The notes under the pieces: generated by a model
Database searches by the model: none
Told to the model about the DNA's origin: nothing
The model's input: only the letters and a program-made list of their open reading frames with translations
In this document: positions 1-6,391 of the stretch, piece by piece
How positions within the stretch are numbered: position 1 is the stretch's first letter
Layout of the letters: each line of letters opens with the position of its first letter
Program-made: the position numbers and the translations under genes
DNA from: an uncultured Lachnospiraceae bacterium
Lineage (GTDB): Bacteria; Bacillota; Clostridia; Lachnospirales; Lachnospiraceae
DNA: 64,000 nt
Reading direction: 5' to 3'
Assembly (NCBI GenBank): GCA_947164605.1
Contig: CAMUXE010000014.1
Coordinates: 1-64,000 of the forward strand

Positions 1-85
1 TGGATTATCAAAGAGTGTCGTAATACAGAATGAGAGTAATGGTAAAGTTAATTCCAGTAAAACTCACTTATGGAGATAGAAAAAA

Positions 86-553
86 ATGAGAAGAAATGAT
101 AGAGAAATAAAAGATAAAGCTTTAATTGAACAGTTTATTACTAAAGAACAGATAATACGAATTGCATTCTATGATAATGGTGATTTATATATTGTTCCGC
201 TTAATTATGGATTTATATATGAGAATGACAAATATGTATTTTATTTTCACGGAGCAAAAGCAGGGCGAAAATTTGAGCTTAGTAAATCTTCACCTATGGT
301 TGGATTTGAAATAGATGGAGAATATGAATTATTACAGGCAGATGTAGCATGTGATTATTCAGCTAAATTCCAAAGTGTTATCGGTACAGGCCGTTTATCA
401 ATAATTGAAGATTATGAAGAAAAGATAAAGGGATTAAATGCTTTAATGAATCATATTTCTGGTAAATCTGAATGGGATTATTCTAAAGATATGGTTGATG
501 CAGTTGCGGTTTTTCGATTAGAAGTCGATAAACTATCATGTAAGGCAAAGTAA
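86..553 (+). CDS. Pyridoxamine 5'-phosphate oxidase family protein (NimA-like)
   Basis: A 155-residue cytosolic protein of the split-barrel flavin-binding fold, closest in pattern to the NimA/nitroimidazole-resistance group of the PNPOx superfamily. The N-terminal helix is followed by IAFYDNGDLYIVPLNYGFIY, then a YFHGAKAGRKFE strand-turn, the hallmark of the family, where the FMN phosphate is bound. A central VIGTGRLSII strand also fits. The start at 86 has a GGAG about ten bases upstream. The likely role is flavin-dependent reduction of small molecules, but the substrate cannot be read from sequence. The gene is AT-rich like the remnants that follow, and is followed by an IS insertion. Family assignment is good; specific function is inference. 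Confidence 0.8.
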   Translation: MRRNDREIKDKALIEQFITKEQIIRIAFYDNGDLYIVPLNYGFIYENDKYVFYFHGAKAGRKFELSKSSPMVGFEIDGEYELLQADVACDYSAKFQSVIGTGRLSIIEDYEEKIKGLNALMNHISGKSEWDYSKDMVDAVAVFRLEVDKLSCKAK

Positions 554-570
554 AATTATCTTTCAGGTTA

Positions 571-684
571 ATGCAGCAAAGGTGCATAAAGAAAATGTAT
601 ATGTTTATAGGATTTGTTGATGAAAATTATAAATATGAATATGAACCACTTCCGAACGATGCAAAACGGGGGTTTGTCAACTAA
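571..684 (+). pseudogene. Short ORF cut off by the IS inverted repeat
   Basis: A 37-codon open frame beginning at 571 whose last codons and stop lie inside the left inverted repeat of the insertion sequence. The peptide ends in a YEYEPLPNDAKRGF stretch that looks like part of a real protein, but I do not recognise the family. It is most simply the truncated end of a gene interrupted by the element; it does not visibly continue on the other side. It could also be a chance ORF. Confidence 0.3.
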
Positions 685-696
685 AGTGTGTAAGTT
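675..696 (+). repeat. Left terminal inverted repeat of the IS
   Basis: Pairs with the reverse complement of 2022-2043 at 19 of 22 positions. The mismatches are at positions 4, 7 and 22. The last three bases of the recombinase gene overlap its inner edge. Confidence 0.8.
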
Positions 697-1259
697 CATT
701 CCTCCGACCCTTTCCGCAACTTAGTGCGGTATAGTGTGCTGACCGATATTCCGGTCATTGCAGCGACCTGGTTGTAGGAGTTGTTTTCCAGAAGGTAGAG
801 CGCATGTTCCAGCTGCTCTTGTTTGTATTTCCTAGGACGTCCACCGTAGTGGCCTGAAATACGACGTCCTTCCTGTGTTCGTTCTACAATCATGTCACGT
901 TCGAATTCTGCGAATGCGAGCAGAATACTTCGAATTAGCTTTCCAGTAGGAGAGTTGTCCATGAGTCCCATGTTGAGTACATGGACATTGATTCCGTGAC
1001 TTAGCAGGTCCTCAATGAAACTGATGCCTTGTGAAGCGGATCTCGCTAATCGGTCGAGTTTTGTAATCATAAGAGTGTCCCCAGGATCTAATGCTTTGCG
1101 TAGTTCGTTAAGCTGAGGACGATCAAGTGTTGCACCGGTAAATGATTCAGAGAAAACGATCTTGGATCCGGCGGCTTTTAGTTGTTCTTCTTGAGCCTCC
1201 AGAGAGTTGCCTTCTCGTTCTTGAATTTTTGTGCTAACACGGGCGTATCCACATATCAT
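696..1259 (-). CDS. Serine recombinase (resolvase/invertase family)
   Basis: A 187-residue small serine recombinase. The N-terminal catalytic domain starts [10 protein letters not shown], giving the nucleophile Ser9 in the YARVS motif. KLDRLARSA supplies the conserved arginines of the active site, and the [17 protein letters not shown] stretch is the typical end of the catalytic core leading into the E helix. A C-terminal helix-turn-helix ([16 protein letters not shown], about residues 163-178) binds DNA. Length is normal for Tn3-type resolvases and Hin/Gin invertases. The start at 1259 has GGAG just upstream. It appears intact and is carried within the inverted repeats next to a broken transposase. 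It may resolve cointegrates or invert DNA; its recombination site is not evident. Confidence 0.88.
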   Translation of the reverse strand: MICGYARVSTKIQEREGNSLEAQEEQLKAAGSKIVFSESFTGATLDRPQLNELRKALDPGDTLMITKLDRLARSASQGISFIEDLLSHGINVHVLNMGLMDNSPTGKLIRSILLAFAEFERDMIVERTQEGRRISGHYGGRPRKYKQEQLEHALYLLENNSYNQVAAMTGISVSTLYRTKLRKGSEE

Positions 1260-1353
1260 TTTTGCTCCTTTTTCGTGAACATAAGTTATGACAAGGCTGA
1301 AAGCCTTGATATTCGGTTTTCAAGGTACTGTAGCCAAAACTTATGAGTTTTGA

Positions 1354-1965
1354 CTATTCGAATTGTTCGAGATGCTGAATTCGTTCTCCGAGGTCATCGA
1401 TGAGAATGAGCTGATTTCGAATGATGGCCCAGTTGCGATATGATGCGTCATGCCATTTTTCGTAGAGCTCCAGAATGCGAAGATAAAGCACTTTGAGTAC
1501 AGCAGTTTCGTTAGGGAAGGTTCCCTTTTTGGTTACCTTACGAAAACTGGAATTGATAGATTCAATCGTGTTTGTGGTGTACATCACTTTGCGAATCGCA
1601 TTAGTGTAGTTGTAGAGTTGTTCTACATGCTTCCAGTTGCTTTCCCAGACTTTAACAGCACCAGGATAGTCAACCCAACGGTCTTTAAACTTTTCAAACT
1701 CAAGAAGAGCAACCTTCTTGTTAGGAGCCTGATAGAGTAGCTTCAGATTCGCAGTAAAGGCTTTGTACTCCTTTGAAGGAATGTACTTCATAGAGTTGCG
1801 CACAAGGTGCACGATGCAGCGTTGAATTACTGCTTTTGGAAAGATGGATTTAAGTCCTTCTTCAACATCTTCAACAGTTTTGGGTTGCAGTTCTGAGACG
1901 AACTTCTCAGCAAAAATTTCATGTGGAGTTTTTTCGCGTTTGGCCATAAGTGTAATTCTTTCCAT
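1354..1965 (-). pseudogene. IS256/Mutator-family transposase, internally deleted
   Basis: About 203 codons from the ATG at 1965, which has AAAGGA six bases upstream; a start at 1947 is also possible. Intact IS256 transposases are about 400 residues. Here the first about 30 residues, including EKFVSELQPKTVEDV, run directly into a C-terminal half beginning at the SIFPKAVIQRCIVHLVRNS segment. The middle, including the first catalytic aspartates of the DDE triad, is missing. The third acidic residue region (TTNTIESINSSFRK) and the following helices remain. The reading frame is kept, so a short protein could still be made, but it should not be catalytically active. The deletion is seen in the sequence; loss of activity is inferred from the family. 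Confidence 0.85.
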
Positions 1966-2015
1966 AAATGTCCTTTCATAAATCATAATCGTTAAGTTGT
2001 CATAAGTAAAAGGTT

Positions 2016-2822
2016 TTGGAAGACTTACACACTTTATTTTACAATCCCGTAGAAGGTGACATGTGCCTTTGCATTGGCGAAAGCAAGAAAACACATGAAA
2101 ATATTGAAAAGAGAAAAGCATTTACCATTGCTCTTGTAAATCAGGAGAATTTAGCGGCAGTTGGTTATTTTGGTACGGTCAGTGGATATAGAGAAGCGGG
2201 AAAATTTTACAATCCAGATGATGAGGAGTTGAAGAGCATTCATATGGAGGCTATGACTCTTTGTCAAAAGTTCAACGCCATACCATTTGATCAAGAAGAT
2301 GAAAAAAATGCGGCAAAGGAAAACTTGATTCCATCATCAATTGGTAAAAATCTAACTATTTTTACCCCCTTTTTGTGTGAGTATGGAACTAACATAAGTG
2401 TGGAGGAAAATGTTTTTATAAATTACAATTGTACATTTCTTGATGTGGCAAAAATTACTATTGGCCAAGGCACTATGTTTGGACCTAATGTATGTTTGGC
2501 TACACCTCAACATCCCATACTTGCTGAAGAGCGCATGTCAAAGGATTACCCTGATGGATATCATAATCTAGAGTATGCGAAAGCAATCACAATTGGAGAT
2601 AATTGTTGGATTGGGGCAAATGTTACAATACTAGGTGGGGTAACGATAGGAAATGGGGCTATTGTTGCGGCTGGCAGTGTGGTGACCAGGGATGTATCTG
2701 CAAATTCAATATTTGCGGGAATTCCTGCAAAATTTATTCGTAAGATAGATGAGAAGGATTGCATGCATGTTTGGGAAGCATATAAAGCTAATAGTTTACC
2801 AAAATCAGATATGGATAGTTAA
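2016..2822 (+). pseudogene. Chimeric ORF: flavin reductase fragment fused to maltose O-acetyltransferase
   Basis: The open frame begins with a TTG inside the IS end. Residues about 9-59 match the interior of a flavin reductase-like protein (THENIEKRKAFTIALVN ... GYFGTVSG), lacking its start and end. From about residue 60 (REAGKFYNPDDEEL) the protein becomes a maltose/galactoside O-acetyltransferase missing only its first dozen residues. It has left-handed beta-helix hexapeptide repeats, the catalytic histidine in ATPQHPI, the IGANVTILGGVTIG repeats and the IPAKFIRKI ending typical of the family. The intact enzyme transfers acetyl from acetyl-CoA to sugars. A junction created by deletion next to the IS best explains the fusion. 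Whether it is expressed is unknown: no good ribosome site precedes the TTG, and internal starts are possible. Confidence 0.7.
2022..2043 (-). repeat. Right terminal inverted repeat of the IS
   Basis: Reverse complement of this segment matches 675-696 at 19 of 22 bases. The following bases (from 2044) open directly into a flavin reductase fragment. Confidence 0.8.
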
Positions 2823-2915
2823 AAGTTTGAATAAGAGGTGAAAACTTAGGATGATTTGCAGAGGCACATTTGTGATTATAGTCTAGTGAGGATTTACTGT
2901 AATAAAGGAGGAAAT

Positions 2916-3554
2916 ATGAGACTGACGAAAAATGAGGTGCAGGCGGATATTGATGCATTGCCTAAAAACTATAAAACAAAAGACCTAGACATGTTGATTA
3001 AATCTTATGTCAGTCAAGCAGCTGATGTATCACCACTTAGGGAATATGTGCTTGATATGCAGCAGTTTCACCGCATTTATTTTTATGTTGCTCTTAAACA
3101 GATGAGGGATGTCATGGAACGACTGGCTTTTATCAATGACAATCTTTTATTTGAAGATTGGTGGCATACTGATCAATTAATAAAATTTGTTGCAGATTTA
3201 AATTTTGATATTGCTTTGGAGCAGGCAAAAAAATATTTGAAATATAAGGATCCCTTTATTCAGAGATGGGGATATGTTATGTTTATAAGCAAATTAGGAA
3301 GAGGACATGCAGATGAGCTTTTAAAGCTAATTAAAGATCATGATCATTATTATGTACAGATGGGTGAGGCATGGCTGATAGCTGAACTTGCCATCGATGA
3401 GCCAGATAAGGTATATAAGTGGATGAGAGAGAATAATATAAAATACAATATTAATGGCAAGGCTATTCAGAAAATATGTGATTCTTATCGCATTTCTGAT
3501 GAGTGGAAAGAAAGATTTAAAGCTTTGAGAATATCCTTGAAAGCAAGAAAATAA
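2916..3554 (+). CDS. DNA alkylation repair protein, AlkD-like HEAT-repeat glycosylase
   Basis: A 212-residue helical-repeat protein. The ATG at 2916 follows a strong AAAGGAGG, so the longer frame from 2856 is not used. The order of elements fits the AlkD/AlkC family: an N-terminal helical part, then VMERLAFINDNLLFEDWWHTDQL, then DPFIQRWGYVMF, the segment that carries the DNA-backbone arginine in family members, then repeated helices to SLKARK. Family members excise alkylated bases (3- and 7-alkylpurines) without base flipping. Many Firmicutes homologues are uncharacterised, so the exact substrate is inference. The gene stands alone among remnants but shows no damage. Confidence 0.8.
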   Translation: MRLTKNEVQADIDALPKNYKTKDLDMLIKSYVSQAADVSPLREYVLDMQQFHRIYFYVALKQMRDVMERLAFINDNLLFEDWWHTDQLIKFVADLNFDIALEQAKKYLKYKDPFIQRWGYVMFISKLGRGHADELLKLIKDHDHYYVQMGEAWLIAELAIDEPDKVYKWMRENNIKYNINGKAIQKICDSYRISDEWKERFKALRISLKARK

Positions 3555-3590
3555 AAGACAAAATTCATATTTTGATGGAGATGGTAAATT

Positions 3591-4019
3591 ATGAGTGAGA
3601 CAATTGAGAAAGAAATATTGGATAATAATATAAATAAGGTTAATCATTCTGCTAATATGTTAAAATCTAGATTTTATGTATGTCCTTTATGTGGCAATGT
3701 GATACACAGCATGTTTGAGGCAGAAATTAATTGTCATGGCAAGCAACTCATAGCACTTGAGGCTGAACACACGGATAATAATCACAAGATAAATATTGAA
3801 GTAGTGGAAGATGAGTATTATGTGAGGATTGACCATAGCATGACAAAAGAACATTATATTTCCTTCATTGCTGCAGTATCGGGTGATAATATGCAGATGG
3901 TTAAGTTATACCCAGAGGGAAATGCAGAGGCTAGATTTAAGATAAGGGGAGCAAAAAAATTCTTCTTCTATTGTAATCAAGATGGCCTGTTTTCAGTAAT
4001 TCCAAATAGGATTCATTAA
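3591..4019 (+). CDS. Desulfoferrodoxin-like protein without HTH domain, metal ligands altered
   Basis: A 142-residue protein resembling the C-terminal part of the HTH-desulfoferrodoxin fusions common in Clostridia. The desulforedoxin-like knuckle is Cys31-x2-Cys34 followed by Cys48-His49, where a Cys-Cys pair is usual. The superoxide-reductase-like domain keeps His65, His82 and His88 (DHSMTKEHYISF) and Cys128, but the fourth histidine (CNxHG in the family) is Asp131 (CNQDG). The N-terminal helix-turn-helix of the fused relatives is absent and replaced by a short 20-residue lead. The fold is recognisable; superoxide reductase activity is doubtful because one ligand of each iron site has changed. 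It could be a decaying copy or a repurposed metal or redox sensor domain. Confidence 0.7.
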   Translation: MSETIEKEILDNNINKVNHSANMLKSRFYVCPLCGNVIHSMFEAEINCHGKQLIALEAEHTDNNHKINIEVVEDEYYVRIDHSMTKEHYISFIAAVSGDNMQMVKLYPEGNAEARFKIRGAKKFFFYCNQDGLFSVIPNRIH

Positions 4020-4043
4020 GAATAATAATTAAATTTTTTAAAA

Positions 4044-4081
4044 GGGTGAATATCAAGAGGATTGTCTCGTGATATTCATCC
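4044..4081 (+). terminator. 12-bp hairpin after the desulfoferrodoxin-like gene
   Basis: Positions 4044-4055 pair with 4070-4081 (one G-T pair) around a 14-base loop, 25 bases after the stop. It is followed by CATTTAATTTT rather than a clean T run, so termination is probable but not certain. Confidence 0.5.
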
Positions 4082-4118
4082 TCATTTAATTTTAAAATGT
4101 ACATTTTTTTAGCTTTTT

Positions 4119-4409
4119 ATGCTTGACCTCATACATACAACTCATCTCGGCTATAAGAAATTTCATGTGTATAAATTTACAGAGGCTTTTATCATTTCAG
4201 AATTGATTAGCATAGCATTAATTGTTATAGAATATAAAAAAATTAGTAATGTAATTAGAATTGAAGATTATGAAAAAAATATTGAGTTACATAGTTTGGA
4301 ATTTTTGTCTGATTTCAAATATCATTTGACAATAATGGGGCTATTCCTGATGATGCTAATAATTAAAATGTTGATTTTAAATCAGGTGTATATGCAATAC
4401 TTGGATTAA
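4119..4409 (+). other. Possible membrane protein fragment
   Basis: A 96-codon frame with two hydrophobic stretches (FIISELISIALIVIEY and LTIMGLFLMMLIIKMLIL). It overlaps the broken ABC ATPase gene downstream in another frame. I do not recognise it; it may be a remnant of a permease from the same lost transporter, or a chance ORF in AT-rich DNA. Confidence 0.2.
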
Positions 4410-4829
4410 ATGGTGCTGGGAAGACAACTTTAATTAAGTTGATTACAGATACATTAAGAAGAGAAGGTCAGATACTCTATGATGGTAAAAAAATAGAAAA
4501 GTTGGGTTCTAATTATCGAAGCCAGATTGGATATATGCCACAAGACAAGGCTTATTATGGGGAATCCAAACATTCTAGTACTTGATGAGCCAACTGTTGG
4601 ACTTGATCCAATTGAAAGAAAAAAATTTAAAGATTATATTAAGGATTTATCAAAGGATAAAATTGTAATATACTGTACCCATATTGCAACGGATGTTGTA
4701 GGATTTGCCGACCAATTACTTTTTATGAAAAATGGTCAAATTACTAAAAGATTAGATTCCAGGGAATTCAGTGAATATAACAAAATATATGAAAACTTGG
4801 AAGATTTAGTATTGGAGAATCTTGAATAA
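4367..4829 (+). pseudogene. ABC transporter ATP-binding protein, broken
   Basis: Two pieces of one ABC ATPase lie in different frames. From 4367 the frame reads NVDFKSGVYAILGLNGAGKTT, a clear Walker A, and goes on to the Q-loop (IGYMPQ) at about 4545. It then meets a stop. From about 4540 another frame supplies a Walker B half: GNPNILVLDEPTVGLDP, then the H-loop YCTHIATDV and a normal C-terminal end. The helical domain and the LSGG signature between Q-loop and Walker B are missing, and there is no start codon before Walker A. An internal deletion with a frame change and loss of the N-terminus makes this non-functional. The domain pattern resembles bacitracin- or antibiotic-peptide-type exporter ATPases, but no partner permease survives here. 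Confidence 0.85.
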
Positions 4830-4932
4830 AGATTATTTTTATTATGAATTGGGTTGATGATAATTTATGATGAGTCTTAAAGATTATGCTGAAATAATAC
4901 CAGGAATTGAAAGAAAGAATTGAATCGAATAC

Positions 4933-5485
4933 ATGTGCCTGGCTCGTTTGTTATCTCAGGATCAGTTCGATTTAATCCAAGAAAATGGGGAGCTTAGGCT
5001 GATTTACCTCATGAATGATGCAGTGGAAAGCTTTTTGCTGTTTACCAAGGCCAGTGTCACAAAAAGCATTGGATTTTTTACTTGAATTGGCACAAAAAGC
5101 AGAAGATTCTAGTATGAGAGCAAGTTTAGAGGCCTATTCAAGACATCCTAGTAAGATGAGGGCTAGAAAGCTTGCATCGGAGATGCATAGGAGCAGACAT
5201 AGAAATTTTGTGGACCTAATAATGGACATGCTAAGGGAAGAAGGGGAACAGTATCCATCAAGAAAGTACGATATAAGAACTGAGGAGAGGGTTGAAAAGC
5301 TTAAGGAAAAAGCTCAGCAAGAAGTAGAAATAGTGAGGAATAAAGGTTTTAAAGCAGAGTATTATTTTGAGGAGCCGTTTTTGAACACCTATGATGATAT
5401 GGAATTAAAGGCCTATGTTTTAAGTTATAAAATGGGTTTTATAAACAGGAAAAGCTATGTGAAAGAGGTATATCTCAATGATTGA
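4933..5485 (+). pseudogene. Frameshifted ORF of unknown family
   Basis: A frame starting at the ATG at 4933 (MCLARLLSQDQFDLIQENGE) stops at 5085. The overlapping frame reaching 5485 continues with a similar charged, helical character (KALDFLLELAQKAEDS, then MRARKLASEMHRSRHRNFVD). The switch near 5045 looks like a single frameshift in one gene of about 180 residues. The C-terminal half is rich in Lys, Glu and Arg and probably helical. I do not recognise the family, and nothing in the neighbourhood suggests a role. Confidence 0.45.
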
Positions 5486-5492
5486 GCATAGC

Positions 5493-5536
5493 TTGACATA
5501 AATCTTTGCCACAATATATACTATGGGGTAGTATAT
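5493..5536 (+). promoter_or_regulatory. csoR promoter with overlapping CsoR/RcnR-type operator
   Basis: TTGACA at 5493-5498, an 18-base spacer and TATACT at 5517-5522 form a good promoter. A 21-bp palindrome at 5516-5536 covers the -10; its core at 5519-5533 is TACT-ATGGGGT-AGTA. This TACT-N7-AGTA layout with a G tract is the form bound by CsoR/RcnR-family tetramers, and it recurs twice before copZ. Repression by the product of the next gene, relieved by Cu(I), is the natural reading. Confidence 0.8.
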
Positions 5537-5591
5537 AAAGCTAGTAAAAATGATATTGAGGTAACATAATATTTTGAGCTTAAAATATTGT

Positions 5592-5650
5592 GATAGCAAG
5601 ATAATAAAAATATCAGATTATTGAGATAGCAAGATAATAAAATATCAGAT
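5592..5650 (+). repeat. Two near-identical 26-27 bp direct repeats in the csoR leader
   Basis: The unit GATAGCAAGATAATAAAA-TATCAGAT occurs at 5592-5618 and 5625-5650, differing by one A. It lies between the promoter and csoR; a short AT palindrome (5568-5589) precedes it. It looks like a recent tandem duplication. Confidence 0.75.
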
Positions 5651-5675
5651 AGGAAGAAAGTTAGGAATTTTAAAG

Positions 5676-5990
5676 ATGGCTGTGAAAAAATGTATTGAAG
5701 AATCCTGTTGTAAAAAGAAGACTTTGCGCACAGAGGAAGAAAAGAAAAATCTGATAAACAGGTTGAAAAGACTAGAAGGACAAATCAGGGCTATAGAGAA
5801 AATGATTGATGAAGATTCCTATTGTAATGACATTTTGCAGCAATCTATGGCAGCAGGATCTGCACTTGACGGTTTTAATCAGACCTTGCTTGAATATCAT
5901 TTAAAGGGATGTGTAACTGAGAAAATAAAAAATGATGATTCAGAGATTATTGATGAGCTTTTGAAGACGGTTCGAAAATTAATGAAATAA
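5676..5990 (+). CDS. csoR: CsoR-family copper-sensing transcriptional repressor
   Basis: A 104-residue all-helical repressor (the DUF156/CsoR/RcnR family). The Cu(I) site is complete: Cys50, His75 and Cys79, with the 25- and 4-residue spacing of known CsoR proteins (SYCNDI ... EYHLKGC). This points to copper rather than nickel or formaldehyde sensing. The DNA-contacting RLKRLEGQIRAI helix of the family is present. An extra cysteine-rich start (Cys6, Cys11, Cys12) is unusual and might bind metal too. It is followed by copZ and copA and preceded by a palindromic operator over its own promoter, so autoregulation and control of the copper efflux genes is strongly supported. The dimer or tetramer acts in the cytosol on DNA. 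Confidence 0.92.
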   Translation: MAVKKCIEESCCKKKTLRTEEEKKNLINRLKRLEGQIRAIEKMIDEDSYCNDILQQSMAAGSALDGFNQTLLEYHLKGCVTEKIKNDDSEIIDELLKTVRKLMK

Positions 5991-5996
5991 AATGTA

Positions 5997-6052
5997 TTGA
6001 CAAATACTCCCCCCTAGTATTAATATTTAGGTACTAGGGGGGAGTATTTTTC
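5997..6052 (+). promoter_or_regulatory. copZ promoter embedded in paired operators that also form a terminator hairpin
   Basis: TTGACA at 5997-6002 and TAATAT at 6021-6026 (18-base spacer) form the copZ-copA promoter. Around the -10 lie two operators that are exact reverse complements: TACT-C6-T-AGTA at 6005-6019 and TACT-A-G6-AGTA at 6032-6046. Together 6002-6019 and 6032-6049 make a perfect 18-bp inverted repeat with a 12-base loop followed by TTTTTC, only 12 bases after the csoR stop. The same DNA therefore can end csoR transcription and bind the repressor. Operator layout is seen; binding is inferred. Confidence 0.82.
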
Positions 6053-6089
6053 TTCTCCTAAAGAATAATTTAAAAAAAGAGGATATATT

Positions 6090-6308
6090 ATGAAGACAGT
6101 AGAATTAAAGGTTACAGGTATGAATTGTGTACATTGTGAGGCAGGAGTTGCAAAGGCTCTTGAAAAAGTAGATGGCGTTGAGAAGGCAGTAGCTGATCAC
6201 GACAATGACAGAGTCCTTGTGAGACTTACTAATGATGATCTTGATCTTAGCTTATTGAAGGCTGCGGTTGAGGCTGATCCTGACAAGGGTTGGAAGGTAG
6301 AAGATTAA
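6090..6308 (+). CDS. copZ: Copper chaperone CopZ (heavy-metal-associated domain)
   Basis: A 72-residue single HMA domain of ferredoxin-like beta-alpha-beta-beta-alpha-beta fold. The Cu(I) ligands are Cys13 and Cys16 in GMNCVHC. The family carries Cu(I) in the cytosol and hands it to CopA or to the CsoR repressor. AGAGGA lies about eight bases before the ATG. It sits directly after the copper-responsive promoter and 83 bases before copA, so the two are co-transcribed. Its acidic C-terminus (GWKVED) fits docking to the partner ATPase domain. Intact and of normal length. Confidence 0.9.
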   Translation: MKTVELKVTGMNCVHCEAGVAKALEKVDGVEKAVADHDNDRVLVRLTNDDLDLSLLKAAVEADPDKGWKVED

Positions 6309-6391
6309 TAATTATTGCTTGCTATTAAATCAAAAAATTTGCCAAGTGATAAGTCAGTAAACCTAAGGTTTGCGATATTTGAAAGGAATTT

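Larger units (their letters stand above)
675..2043. mobile_element. Insertion sequence with 22-bp inverted ends, deleted IS256-type transposase and serine recombinase
   Basis: A 1369-bp element bounded by imperfect 22-bp inverted repeats (19 of 22 identical), both starting TGT and sharing TAAAGTGTGTAAGT. Inside, both genes read leftward: an internally deleted IS256/Mutator-type transposase (1354-1965) and then a complete serine recombinase (696-1259) whose stop codon touches the left repeat. No 8-9 bp target duplication is visible: the flanks at 667-674 and 2044-2051 differ, which fits a rearrangement after insertion. The flanking genes are truncated on both sides. The element is probably not autonomous unless an intact transposase is supplied elsewhere. 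Confidence 0.8.

Noticed and set aside
2..79. Open frame running from the window edge to a stop at 79, possibly the end of a gene
   Set aside because: Only 25 codons with no recognisable motif; too little to support a call.
666..674. Target site duplication of the IS
   Set aside because: The 8-9 bases on either side (667-674 and 2044-2051) do not match, so no duplication can be claimed.
1450..1740. Plus-strand ORF of 96 codons opposite the transposase
   Set aside because: It is a shadow of the transposase reading frame on the other strand, with no motif or ribosome site.
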